NCBI GenBank assembly: GCA_018715365.1
Contig: DVLU01000028.1
Location: forward strand, 1 to 64,000
Origin: Candidatus Ornithomonoglobus intestinigallinarum
Lineage (GTDB): Bacteria > Bacillota > Clostridia > UBA1381
DNA length: 64,000 bases
Direction: 5' to 3'
Shown here: positions 32,139 to 40,471 of the stretch, piece after piece
Numbering within the stretch: position 1 is the first letter of the stretch
How the letters are laid out: each line of letters starts with the position of its first letter
Made by a program: the position numbers and the translations under genes
The notes under the pieces: generated by a model
The model's database searches: none
What the model saw: only the letters and a program-made list of their open reading frames with translations
Told to the model about the DNA's origin: nothing

Positions 32139-34099
32139 GCAATTCAATACCCGAGCTTCATATTATCGATGAGAACGATAATAATATCTTCGACACCGAT
32201 ACGGAGTACATTATCCCGCTGTATCAGCGGGCTTATGCCTGGGAAGATAAGCAGCTGACACAATTGGTTGAGGACATAAAAGATGTTTCCGAAGCTGCAA
32301 ATTACTACATGGGCTCTTTGATTGTTTCAAAACAAAACGGAAGATATGAAGTTGTTGACGGTCAGCAGCGTCTTACTTCCCTGTATTTGCTGTTGAACTG
32401 TCTTGGGATAAAAACAAAACCGACGCTTACTTTTGCCTGCAGAGAAAAGTCGAATTATACGTTGAGAAATATCGAAGAAATCATCCTTGACAATCGCAGC
32501 AAATTGGATACGGACAGGATCGAGCCGAGCATACAACGGGGAATAAAGATACTGTCTCAAGAGCTGGGACGAGATGATTTTGATAAAGAAGCTTTTATCA
32601 AGAAACTGGCGAAGGTCGTTATCTGCAGAATTGAGGTGCCGGAAAAAACAGATCTTAACCGCTATTTTGAAATAATGAACACAAGAGGCGAACAATTGGA
32701 GCAGCATGATATTTTGAAAGCTGAGCTTATGGGCTATCTTAATGATGCTGCGGATAAAAGCCTGTTTGCCAAAATATGGGACGCCTGCAGTGATATGACG
32801 GGATATGTTCAGATGCACTTCACCGGCAAAAACAATACATTGCGAGAGCTTATATTTGGTCCCGGCCGGAACGATATGCCGCCGGGCAGCTGGCAGGAAT
32901 ATAAAAAAGCGATAAATGGAGCGGCAGAAGAAACAACCGGAAAGCGTATTTGCGATTTGATCGCTGAAAATTTCGAAATCGAAGACGATGAAGGGTACGT
33001 TAAAGGCGATGAGGGCGATGTTCGCGTGCGGTTTGAAAGTGTTATTGAATTTCCGTATTTTCTGCTGCACACGCTGAAAGTATATGTGGCTCTTAATGGA
33101 ATAAGACATGAGCACGCAGGAGCAAAAATTACGGATGAACTTTCGGATGACAAGAAACTTCCGGATGCTTTTAAGAGAGTTCTCTTGCATGGCGTTTCCG
33201 ATAGCGGTAAGGCTGCGGACGATAAAGAAAATTTTGCCCGCACCTTTATAGTCTGCCTGCTAAGGACTCGATTCCTGTTTGATAAATATATCATTAAGAG
33301 AGAGTACGCAAACGATAGCTCCGAAGGGGAATGGAGCCTTAAAAGCCTCTATGTTTCCGGGAAGCGATCAGAAAAGAAGGCGTATTACAGCAACACCAAG
33401 TTCACAAAAGATGGCCGGTGGGATAAAACAAACGATTGGCTGACCAAAAAAAACATCATGATGCAGTCTGCACTGCGTGTTTCTTATACTTCGCCAAAGG
33501 CAATGCATTGGATCACAAAGCTGCTTATTTGGCTCTCCGAGAACGGCTGTGAGCGCATAAGCAACGGTGATTTGGAACGATATAATGAAGTTTCGGAGGG
33601 CATCGCCGTTGATGCGGTCAAGGAAAACTTCTTCAATGCTTGCGATAAAGACAGCTATGCGATGGGCGTAAACACACCGCATATTGTTTTCAACTATCTT
33701 GATTACCTGCTTTGGAAGCAAGCCCCGGAAAAATATAGCGATTTTGTATTTGAATTCAGAAATTCCGTTGAGCATTGGTATCCGCAAAATCCCTCCGATT
33801 TTGAATCGTGGAAAGACGGCGTTGACCGATTCGGGAATCTTTGTATCATTCAGCGAAATGTCAACGCCAGGTTTTCCAATATATCTCCGGAGGCAAAAAG
33901 CAAATTTGAAGATATAATTGCAAAAGGAAGTATCAAGCTTCGCATTATGAGCGAGCTTACCGAAAAGAACGGAGAAAAAGCTGCCAGGCTTTATTGGAAA
34001 GAAACTGCATGCAGAGTTCACGAAGAAGAAATGATCGGCTGTTTGAAAGCGGCGTGCCGGCAGTATGATGCTGAAACAGGCTCCGAAATGATGACGTGA
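32135..34099 (+). CDS. DUF262-DUF1524 protein, HNH nuclease-like partner
   Basis: The 654-residue product has its own DUF262 domain (IPLYQRAYAWEDKQLTQLVE and VVDGQQRLTSLYLL in the first ~90 residues). A long helical middle follows. A DUF1524-like C-terminus has VEHWYPQNPSDFESW, then RFGNLCIIQRNVNARFSN, matching the His-x-x-Pro/Asn pattern of this HNH family. That makes it a GmrSD- or SspE-like fused nuclease. The start at 32135 follows ggaggtg and overlaps the previous stop. With the first gene it forms a likely defence unit against modified or incoming DNA. Confidence 0.82.
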   Translation: MSNSIPELHIIDENDNNIFDTDTEYIIPLYQRAYAWEDKQLTQLVEDIKDVSEAANYYMGSLIVSKQNGRYEVVDGQQRLTSLYLLLNCLGIKTKPTLTFACREKSNYTLRNIEEIILDNRSKLDTDRIEPSIQRGIKILSQELGRDDFDKEAFIKKLAKVVICRIEVPEKTDLNRYFEIMNTRGEQLEQHDILKAELMGYLNDAADKSLFAKIWDACSDMTGYVQMHFTGKNNTLRELIFGPGRNDMPPGSWQEYKKAINGAAEETTGKRICDLIAENFEIEDDEGYVKGDEGDVRVRFESVIEFPYFLLHTLKVYVALNGIRHEHAGAKITDELSDDKKLPDAFKRVLLHGVSDSGKAADDKENFARTFIVCLLRTRFLFDKYIIKREYANDSSEGEWSLKSLYVSGKRSEKKAYYSNTKFTKDGRWDKTNDWLTKKNIMMQSALRVSYTSPKAMHWITKLLIWLSENGCERISNGDLERYNEVSEGIAVDAVKENFFNACDKDSYAMGVNTPHIVFNYLDYLLWKQAPEKYSDFVFEFRNSVEHWYPQNPSDFESWKDGVDRFGNLCIIQRNVNARFSNISPEAKSKFEDIIAKGSIKLRIMSELTEKNGEKAARLYWKETACRVHEEEMIGCLKAACRQYDAETGSEMMT

Positions 34100-34186
34100 T
34101 CCGAGTGGTTTTTTCTCAAAAACAACCGTGCGATTCTTAATGCGTTGGGTACAAAACATTACCGGCGCGATGAAATGCGGGGAATG

Positions 34187-34226
34187 AAAAAGGCCGTTTT
34201 GAGCGATCTGCTCAAAACGGCTTTTT
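34187..34226. terminator. Bidirectional terminator between the DUF262 operon and tRNA-Thr
   Basis: The arms 34187-34204 and 34210-34226 pair almost perfectly (one G bulge) around a GATCT loop. AAAAA on one side and TTTTT on the other allow termination in both directions. Confidence 0.85.
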
Positions 34227-34301
34227 GGAGCTGGTAATGGGACTCGAACCCGCGGCCTGCTCATTACGAATGAGCTGCTCTACCAACTGAGCTATACCAG
34301 C
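34226..34301 (-). tRNA. tRNA-Thr (anticodon CGU)
   Basis: Reading the minus strand, acceptor arms GCTGGTA and TACCAGC pair. The D arm carries AGTTGGTAGAGC. The anticodon stem GCTCA/TGAGC encloses loop TTCGTAA with anticodon CGT. The T loop is TTCGAGT, and an encoded CCA ends at 34226. One mismatch is present in the T stem. A terminator follows at once. Confidence 0.93.
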
Positions 34302-34343
34302 ATATCCGGGAGCGCGTATGCTCTCCCGATTAAATTCTATTTA

Positions 34344-34517
34344 TCAATACTTTCTTTTCCTTGCAGCTTCGGACTTCTTCTTACGCTTAACGCTCGGCTT
34401 TTCATAATGCTCGCGTTTTCTGATTTCCGACATAACGCCCGATTTTGCACATTGGCGTTTGAACCTACGTAATGCGCTGTCCAAGGATTCGTTATCTTTT
34501 ACTCTTACTTCAGACAC
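34344..34517 (-). CDS. rpsU: 30S ribosomal protein S21
   Basis: The 57-residue product starts at a GTG at 34517 with ggaggg upstream, reading (V)[18 protein letters not shown], the standard S21 N-terminus. The C-terminus is strongly basic ([18 protein letters not shown]). A longer in-frame extension to 34607 exists but does not fit the family. S21 assists initiation on the small ribosomal subunit. It has its own promoter (34615-34644). Confidence 0.93.
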   Translation of the reverse strand: MSEVRVKDNESLDSALRRFKRQCAKSGVMSEIRKREHYEKPSVKRKKKSEAARKRKY

Positions 34518-34614
34518 TTTTATCCCTCCCTCCGGCAAGTCAGGTTTTGAAACAGACTTGATGGATTTTCCGTCATGCAGGAGCCGGTCCAAAATCTGCC
34601 CATGCAACGTATCT

Positions 34615-34644
34615 ATTATACTATACTTTGCATATAGTTGTCAA
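34615..34644 (-). promoter_or_regulatory. Promoter of rpsU
   Basis: On the minus strand, TTGACA (34644-34639), an 18-nt spacer and TATAAT (34620-34615). Confidence 0.8.
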
Positions 34645-34704
34645 GATGTTTTTTAATATTTTTGATAAAAAATATTAAAAATCGCTGCCGGCGGCGTAAA
34701 CGCC

Positions 34705-34947
34705 TTACGCGGAGAGGACAACAAGCGCCATTGTTGTAATGAGGAACAGTATGGCAAGCGTCGTTGTAATCTTAATGTACATGGCTTCCTTTGTGGTTCC
34801 GCCGTTATGCTTGAAGAACGAATCGCCCATATCCGACGATGCACCCTGTATGCCGCGCATACCGGGATCTTTGCCCTCCTGCACAAGAACGATGAATATA
34901 AGTAAAAGCGTTACGATTATGTGTATTACGAGCAATACATTCTGCAC
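34705..34947 (-). CDS. secG: Preprotein translocase subunit SecG
   Basis: This 80-residue protein has two membrane segments (about 5-24 and 58-78) and the conserved SecG core LLIFIVLVQEGKDPGMRG followed by a Gly/Asp/Ser loop. It is the small, non-essential subunit of the SecYEG channel. Start GTG at 34947 with aaggaggt upstream. A promoter with TATAAT and TTGTAA lies at 34990-35017. Confidence 0.9.
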   Translation of the reverse strand: MQNVLLVIHIIVTLLLIFIVLVQEGKDPGMRGIQGASSDMGDSFFKHNGGTTKEAMYIKITTTLAILFLITTMALVVLSA

Positions 34948-34989
34948 AAAAACAACCTCCTTTATCGCAAATATACATCATACCAATCT

Positions 34990-35017
34990 ATTATACCACA
35001 AATCTGAGAATTTACAA
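34990..35017 (-). promoter_or_regulatory. Promoter of secG
   Basis: On the minus strand, TTGTAA (35017-35012), a 16-nt spacer and TATAAT (34995-34990). Confidence 0.65.
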
Positions 35018-35057
35018 GATGTTTTTTGAAATTTTTTTAATTTTTTTTGAAAAAATT

Positions 35058-35570
35058 TTATGCGCCGCAAAAAAGCCTTACGGCCCACACGGCTCCGACG
35101 GCCGCGGCGGCGTCGCAGGTAAGTGCGATTGCCAAAATTTTCCCCGTGGATTTTGCGCGAGTTTTGGCGTAGTAGACAGATATGCAGTAGAGAGTTGTTT
35201 CGGTGGAGCCCATAATGACGGAAGCGGCTTTCCCCGTGAAGCTGTCGGCGCCGTATGTGTTCAATATATCGGCAAGCAGCCCGATGGAGCCGCCGCCGGA
35301 AACGGGGCGAAGCAGCGCTATCGGCAAAACGTCCGCCGGTATTCCGGCGGCGTCCGCAAGCGGCGAGAGCAGGCGCGTTATAAGGCCGAGCGCGCCGGAT
35401 GCACGGAGCATCGATGATGCCGTCATTATACATAGGAGCGCGGGGAAAATGCTTTTTATCATCGAAAGCCCGCTGCCCGCGCCGTTGATAAACGCGCCGT
35501 AGGCGTTTTTGCGGCGCACGGCCGATAAAATCAAAACGGCTGCGATTATTCCCGGCATTATGTATTCCAT
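35058..35570 (-). CDS. spmB: Spore maturation protein SpmB
   Basis: The 170-residue membrane protein has the nucleoside-recognition (Gate) domain typical of SpmB: LLRPVSGGGSIGLLADILN and KAASVIMGSTETTLYCISVY. SpmA and SpmB take part in spore-core dehydration and heat resistance. spmA is not next to it, which is unusual since the two are normally adjacent. Start ATG at 35570 is set by ggaggt 7 nt upstream (a GTG at 35579 overlaps that site). This supports a spore-forming or spore-former-derived host. Confidence 0.88.
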   Translation of the reverse strand: MEYIMPGIIAAVLILSAVRRKNAYGAFINGAGSGLSMIKSIFPALLCIMTASSMLRASGALGLITRLLSPLADAAGIPADVLPIALLRPVSGGGSIGLLADILNTYGADSFTGKAASVIMGSTETTLYCISVYYAKTRAKSTGKILAIALTCDAAAAVGAVWAVRLFCGA

Positions 35571-35653
35571 AAACGTCACCTCCGCTTTTTATGCGCGCAG
35601 ATACTGCCTTGTATGCTCATATTAAAATATGCGGCATATCGTTCGTTTATGAT

Positions 35654-35692
35654 TTTACATAGATTTTACACAGCACGGCATACAATTTTACA
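35654..35692 (+). promoter_or_regulatory. PHO-box-like repeats upstream of the Na/Pi symporter
   Basis: TTTACA occurs at 35654-35659, 35665-35670 and 35687-35692. The starts are at 0, +11 and +33 bp, an 11-bp period with one degenerate place. This matches the TTHACA direct repeats bound by PhoP in Firmicutes. TATAAT at 35703-35708 lies just downstream with no good -35, as expected for an activated promoter. Confidence 0.6.
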
Positions 35693-35783
35693 TAAGCTCT
35701 GATATAATAAAAAAGAAGTAAAAAAATAGACAAAAGCGCCGGTTTTGTCGGCGCAGGGGACAATATTTAAAACGAGGTGCAAT

Positions 35784-37556
35784 ATGAATATTTTCAATCT
35801 GTTTGCTCTGTTCGGCGGACTGGCGATGTTTCTGTTCGGTATGAACATAATGGGAGACGGCCTTGAGAGGTTCGGCGGCGGAAAGCTTGAGAGGGTGCTT
35901 GAAAAGCTCACGTCAAACCCGATAAAGGGCGTGCTTTTGGGCGCGGCCGTAACGGGCGTTATACAGTCGTCGTCGGCAACGACCGTTATGGTTGTCGGCT
36001 TTGTAAACTCCGGTATTATGAAGCTGCGCCAGGCGATAGGCATTATAATGGGAGCAAACATAGGAACGACGGTTACGGCGTGGATACTGAGCCTTTCGGG
36101 AATAGAGGGCGAAAGCTTTGCCGTACAGTTCTGCAAGCCGGAAAACTTTACGCCGATACTTGCCGTTTTGGGCATTATATTTATAATGTTTGCAAAAAGC
36201 GACAAAAAGAAAAACATCGGTATGATACTGCTCGGCTTCACGATACTTATGTTCGGCATGAACACGATGTCGGACGCCGTAAGCGACCTTGGCGACGAGC
36301 CGTGGTTCGGCAATCTCTTTACGATGTTCACAAATCCCGTGTTCGGCGTGCTCACCGGAGCCATGCTCACGGCGATAATCCAGTCGTCATCGGCGTCGGT
36401 AGGTATTTTGCAGGCGCTTTCGGCAACGGGGCGCATAACGTTCGGCGCGGCGATACCGATTATAATGGGACAAAACATCGGAACGTGCGTTACGGCGCTG
36501 ATTTCGTGCGTGGGCGCAAACAAGAACGCAAAGCGTGCCGCAATGGTGCATCTCTATTTTAATATAATAGGAACGATACTGTTTTTGATATTGTTCTATG
36601 CCCTTAATTCCGCTATACATTTTGCGTTTGTTACGGAGCCGATAGACGAGTTTAAAATAGCCGTTGTCCACACGATATTTAACGTTATGACAACAGCGGT
36701 GCTGCTGCCGTTCAGCGCATGGCTTGAAAAGCTTGCCACAATTACGATACCCGACAAAAAGCACGAGGAGCAGCAGACCGTTGTGCTTGACGAGAGATTC
36801 CTCATTACGCCCTCATACGCTATAGAGCGCAGCATGACGCTTACGACGGATATGGCGTATATTGCGCAGGAGGCGTTTGAAACGGCGCTCAAATGCGTTG
36901 ACGACTTTTCCGATAAAAAGCTTAAGCTTGTTAAAGAGGACGAGGACAAAACGGACCGCTACGAGGATATGCTCGACACGTATCTTGTAAAGGTCAGCGG
37001 CAAGGATTTAAGCTATAAGGATTCGCAGAAGGTATCGCTTTTGCTTCACGCCATAGGCGACCTTGAGCAGATAACGGATTACGCGCTGAAGATCGCAACG
37101 CTCGGCGAGGAGATAAACAGTAAGAAGATAGTCTTTTCGGAAAAGGCAACCGAGGAGCTTGCCATTTTGAGAGCTGCCGTAACGGAAATACTGGAGCTTA
37201 CAATAACGGCGTTTGCGTCAGACGACAGACGCTCCGCCGAAAAGGTTGAGCCGCTTGAGGATTTGATAGACGAGCTTAAGGCGGAGCTTAAAACGCGCCA
37301 TATAAACCGTCTGCGCGACGGCAAGTGCACCGTTGAGCTTGGCTTTATCTTCTCCGACTTTATAAACAGCCTTGAAAAAATATCGGACTGCTGCTTAAAC
37401 GTTGCCGTTTCGATAATACAGCTTTCGGACGATAATTACGATACGCATCAGTATCTGAGCGACGAAAAGGAATCGAACGAGAAATATAAGGAACGCTATA
37501 ACGAATACTGCAAGAAGTATGCGTTGCCGTTCTCGAAATCTGGAATAGGAAATTAA
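35784..37556 (+). CDS. Na+/phosphate symporter with PhoU-like C-terminal domain
   Basis: The 590-residue protein starts at the ATG at 35784 (cgaggtg upstream). Two inverted repeats of the Na/Pi cotransporter family are clear: GVIQSSSATTVMVVGFVNSG and later IIQSSSASVGILQALSATG. Both carry the QSSSA motif, and about eight or nine membrane spans lie in residues 1-325. The C-terminal ~230 residues are all-helical and PhoU-like (HAIGDLEQITDYALKIA). It imports inorganic phosphate, probably under PhoP control from the repeats upstream. Confidence 0.9.
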   Translation: MNIFNLFALFGGLAMFLFGMNIMGDGLERFGGGKLERVLEKLTSNPIKGVLLGAAVTGVIQSSSATTVMVVGFVNSGIMKLRQAIGIIMGANIGTTVTAWILSLSGIEGESFAVQFCKPENFTPILAVLGIIFIMFAKSDKKKNIGMILLGFTILMFGMNTMSDAVSDLGDEPWFGNLFTMFTNPVFGVLTGAMLTAIIQSSSASVGILQALSATGRITFGAAIPIIMGQNIGTCVTALISCVGANKNAKRAAMVHLYFNIIGTILFLILFYALNSAIHFAFVTEPIDEFKIAVVHTIFNVMTTAVLLPFSAWLEKLATITIPDKKHEEQQTVVLDERFLITPSYAIERSMTLTTDMAYIAQEAFETALKCVDDFSDKKLKLVKEDEDKTDRYEDMLDTYLVKVSGKDLSYKDSQKVSLLLHAIGDLEQITDYALKIATLGEEINSKKIVFSEKATEELAILRAAVTEILELTITAFASDDRRSAEKVEPLEDLIDELKAELKTRHINRLRDGKCTVELGFIFSDFINSLEKISDCCLNVAVSIIQLSDDNYDTHQYLSDEKESNEKYKERYNEYCKKYALPFSKSGIGN

Positions 37557-37597
37557 CCGAATAAAAATAAGTGGCTGTCGCTTTCAGCGCAGATCGC

Positions 37598-37617
37598 CAA
37601 ACAGCTAAAGCTGTTTG
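37598..37617. repeat. Small inverted repeat in the symporter 3' region
   Basis: CAAACAGCT and AGCTGTTTG arms around AA. It may be the first of two hairpins between convergent genes. Confidence 0.5.
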
Positions 37618-37626
37618 ACTACAAAC

Positions 37627-37673
37627 AAAACGCACCGCTCGGAGTACCAAATGTACGCCGTCGGGTGCGTTTT
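37627..37673. terminator. Terminator between convergent symporter and aldolase genes
   Basis: AAAACGCACC and GGTGCGTTTT arms enclose an inner GTAC/GTAC stem. A-rich and T-rich flanks on both sides fit use in both directions. Confidence 0.7.
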
Positions 37674-37706
37674 GTTCGTTCTGCATCTGAAATCGAGCAG
37701 CCTTGA

Positions 37707-37738
37707 TTTTATTATTATTATTATTATTATTATTGTTA
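37707..37738. repeat. (ATT)n microsatellite
   Basis: About nine tandem ATT units with one GTT variant directly abut the stop codon of the aldolase gene. Such repeats are prone to slippage but here change only the 3' untranslated region. Confidence 0.85.
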
Positions 37739-38602
37739 TTACGCTTTTCCCACAGATCCGAAAAGCTCCATTTTTTCTTTAACAATAACCTTTATCGCTT
37801 CCGCGCCGGGCGCCAAAAGCTTTCTCGGGTCAAAGCCCTTGCCCTGAAGGTCCTTGCCTTCTTCTATATACTTTCTTGTTGCCTCCTGGAAATAAAGCTG
37901 GCATTCGGTGTTTACGTTTATTTTTGCAACGCCCAATGATATTGCCGTCTTTATCATGTCCTCGGGAATGCCGGTGCCGCCGTGGAGCACGAGCGGAAGA
38001 TCGCCTATGAGCGCCTTTACCTTGCCGAGTGCGTCAAAGTCAAGGCCCGCCCAGTTTTCGGGATATTTGCCGTGAATGTTGCCTATGCCGGCCGCAAGGA
38101 AGTCAACGCCGAGATCGGCGATCCTCTTGCATTCGTCGGGATCGGCTATTTCGCCCGCGCCGACAACGCCGTCTTCTTCGCCGCCTATCGAGCCGACTTC
38201 GGCTTCTATCGAAAGGCCCATTGCGTGAGCTATTGAAACAAGCTCCTTTGTTTTTGCAATGTTTTCCTCTATCGGGAAGTGCGAGCCGTCGAACATTATC
38301 GAAGAAAAGCCCGCCTTTATGCACTTGTAGCAGCCCTCATACGTGCCGTGGTCAAGGTGCAGCGCAACGGGAACCGTTATGTTCATTTCCTCCATCATGG
38401 CCTTCACCATCGCGGCTACTGTTTTAAAGCCCGTCATATACTTTCCTGCGCCCTCGGATACGCCGAGGATTACGGGCGAATTGTTCTCCTGAGCGGTTGC
38501 GAGAATCGATTTTGTCCACTCAAGATTGTTAATGTTGAACTGACCGACGGCATATTTGCCCTCAACGGCCTTCTTCAACATTTCGGTTGCTGAAACTAAC
38601 AT
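37739..38602 (-). CDS. fba: Class II fructose-bisphosphate aldolase
   Basis: This 287-residue TIM-barrel enzyme splits fructose 1,6-bisphosphate into the two triose phosphates in glycolysis. Zinc and substrate motifs are intact: VALHLDHGTYEGCYKCIKAG, EAEVGSIGGEEDG, AAGIGNIHGKYP and PLVLHGGTGIPEDM, then KINVNTECQ. Length is typical for the class IIA/B small form. Start ATG at 38602 with aaggagg upstream. It is a single gene convergent with the symporter. Confidence 0.93.
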   Translation of the reverse strand: MLVSATEMLKKAVEGKYAVGQFNINNLEWTKSILATAQENNSPVILGVSEGAGKYMTGFKTVAAMVKAMMEEMNITVPVALHLDHGTYEGCYKCIKAGFSSIMFDGSHFPIEENIAKTKELVSIAHAMGLSIEAEVGSIGGEEDGVVGAGEIADPDECKRIADLGVDFLAAGIGNIHGKYPENWAGLDFDALGKVKALIGDLPLVLHGGTGIPEDMIKTAISLGVAKINVNTECQLYFQEATRKYIEEGKDLQGKGFDPRKLLAPGAEAIKVIVKEKMELFGSVGKA

Positions 38603-38678
38603 TTACATTTCCTCCTTATGGTTAGTTGAAATAATATATAAAAACAAAATATATTATACCTGTTTAATTGTTTTGTTA

Positions 38679-39284
38679 TTATTTTATAACAAACGTTTTT
38701 ATGTTCATAAGCTGCATAAGCGTATGTTCGTCGGCGGGCATGGACATTGTTCTGCCGCAGCTTTTGCATACTGCCGTAACAAACCCGCCGCGTATCGCAA
38801 GCGATATATCGCGGCTGCCGCAGGTGCATTTTACGGAGCGGTCGAGCAGCAGCACGTTAAGCCTGTCGGCAATGCCGTCGAGGATCAGATGCTCGTCGTC
38901 CTCCGGATCGCCGCCGTATTCGCCGAACAGCCTGTTGTATTCCTCAACGCTCTCGCGGAGCTTTTGCTCCACAGCGTTTTGTTCGCCGATAAAGAATATG
39001 CCTATGCCCGATTCGGGGCAGCTGCAGGCAAGCGCCCTTGCGGTCCAAAGCTTTTCCGAGGGCACGTAAAACGAATGCGTTTCCATGCAGACGGGGCATT
39101 CCGCGTCTATCCTGTATTTTTTGCCGCGCGGCACAATCGTGACGCAGTGCTCTCCGCAGCCGCGCGCGGAGCACGGCAGCTTCACCTGTCCGCCCGAAAA
39201 GTCAAAGACGTTAAGCGGATGTTCGGATATTGCCGAACAGAACGGGCACACGTATGCGGCTGTTCTGTTATAGTCGATTACCAT
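38679..39284 (-). CDS. CpXC-like zinc-binding protein
   Basis: The 201-residue protein has CPFC near the N-terminus, a CSARGC/CPVC set (~37-65), then near the C-terminus CTCGSRD and CKSCGRTMSM. These are several Cys pairs typical of CpXC or related zinc-ribbon proteins. There are no membrane spans. The central part is helical and acidic. Role unknown. Start ATG with gaggga upstream. It is probably co-directional with, but separate from, the glycosylase gene. Confidence 0.65.
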   Translation of the reverse strand: MVIDYNRTAAYVCPFCSAISEHPLNVFDFSGGQVKLPCSARGCGEHCVTIVPRGKKYRIDAECPVCMETHSFYVPSEKLWTARALACSCPESGIGIFFIGEQNAVEQKLRESVEEYNRLFGEYGGDPEDDEHLILDGIADRLNVLLLDRSVKCTCGSRDISLAIRGGFVTAVCKSCGRTMSMPADEHTLMQLMNIKTFVIK

Positions 39285-39341
39285 AGAAACTCCCTCATTT
39301 TGCCGCGCACATTGCGCGGACGCCGAAAAATAAAAATAATT

Positions 39342-40223
39342 TTAAACGCCGATTTTGTTGTCGCGGGCCCAAAAAAACAAATATTGCTGCGCATAGCCGC
39401 CCAGAACGCCGAATTTTTCGCGCGCAAGCTCCGAAACCTCGCCGATGGACGCCTCCCTTTTGAAATAGCAGTATTCCATTATGCGCTTTATCCATACGTC
39501 AACGGGGAACGAATCGGCGCGCCCCAGCCCGAAAAGCAGTATGCAGTCCGAAACTTTATTTCCCACGCCCTTTATTTTCATAAGCTCCGCCTTTGCTTCG
39601 GGCGTGGGCAGCGAGCGTATGTATTCGAGCGACGTTTCGCCGCATGATATGCGCCTTGCGGCGTCGAGTATGTATTTGTCGCGGAAGCCGGCGCGTATAA
39701 CGGAAAGCTCCGTTTCCGAAAGCTGCGCAAGCCGCTCCGGCGCGGGGAACGAAAAGTATTCTTCGCCCATATATTCAAGCTTATCTCCGAAATTGCGGCA
39801 CAGCCTGTCTATTATGCCCTTTATGCGCGGTATGTTGTTGCTTGCCGAAATGATAAACGATATTATCATTTCCCACAAATCCTGGTTCAGTATACGTATG
39901 CCAAAGCCGTATTCGGACGCCCGGCGCATAATATCGTCGTTTTCGGAAAGCGTTTTTTTGATTTTTCCGTAGTCGCGGCCGAGATCGAAATAATCGTGCC
40001 AAAAGCCGGTAAACTCATTTTCGGAAATGCCGTGCAGCACAATATCGTTTCCGCGCTCCGAAATTTTGAGCGCGCGGCTGCCGGCGGCGCCGGAATACGA
40101 GCCGTCGGGGTTTTCGCCGAAACGGAACGTCTGACCGCAGTCGAATATATGGCGCAGCTTAAAATCGGGCGCGTTTTTCAGGACCGTATCACCGTGTTCA
40201 TATTTAATTTCCATAGTATACAT
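39342..40223 (-). CDS. ogg: DNA glycosylase of the OGG/AlkA fold (8-oxoguanine DNA glycosylase-like)
   Basis: This 293-residue protein has the N-terminal OGG domain (FKLRHIFDCGQTFRFGENPD) and then the helix-hairpin-helix-GPD core: DLWEMIISFIISASNNIPRI, LMKIKGVGNKVSDCILLFGL, and SFPVDVWIKRIM. In the last motif the catalytic Asp follows the HhH, and Lys in KGVGNKVSDC fits the OGG bifunctional lysine position. It removes oxidised guanine from DNA in base-excision repair. Two ATGs (40223 and 40214) are possible starts with no clear ribosome site. Confidence 0.85.
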   Translation of the reverse strand: MYTMEIKYEHGDTVLKNAPDFKLRHIFDCGQTFRFGENPDGSYSGAAGSRALKISERGNDIVLHGISENEFTGFWHDYFDLGRDYGKIKKTLSENDDIMRRASEYGFGIRILNQDLWEMIISFIISASNNIPRIKGIIDRLCRNFGDKLEYMGEEYFSFPAPERLAQLSETELSVIRAGFRDKYILDAARRISCGETSLEYIRSLPTPEAKAELMKIKGVGNKVSDCILLFGLGRADSFPVDVWIKRIMEYCYFKREASIGEVSELAREKFGVLGGYAQQYLFFWARDNKIGV

Positions 40224-40471
40224 ATTATATCACAGCACAGCCCTTTTATCAATGAAATTGTGCAAAGTTTATTAACTTTTATAAAAAGTGTGGACTAAAA
40301 TTTAATAGTGTGGTATACTAAATGTGTATAATGTATAGGAATGTGCGCGCCGCGGGGATAAAAATTCACAAAGCTGATAAAATCAAGGCGGTGTGCGCAT
40401 GTGCACATTATGGGCTTTTATTCGGCCTTAATGATTTTCAAACAGTTTTAAACGGAAGGGACTTGATTTTT

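Noticed and set aside
33368-34264. 298-residue minus-strand frame
   Set aside because: It overlaps the tRNA-Thr gene and lies antisense to the DUF262-DUF1524 gene, whose motifs are clear.
34226-34301. tRNA-Thr as the attachment site of the element
   Set aside because: No copy of the tRNA 3' end was found near the int end at 30.35-30.5 kb, and 3.8 kb with a terminator-bounded operon lies between; Tn916-like recombinases usually do not use tRNA genes.
35666-36523. 285-residue minus-strand frame
   Set aside because: It is antisense to the Na/Pi symporter gene with its QSSSA repeats; no motifs of its own.
38556-39647. 363-residue plus-strand frame
   Set aside because: It runs antisense to the CpXC-like and glycosylase genes, has no ribosome site or recognisable motifs, and reflects GC-rich codon bias of the true genes.
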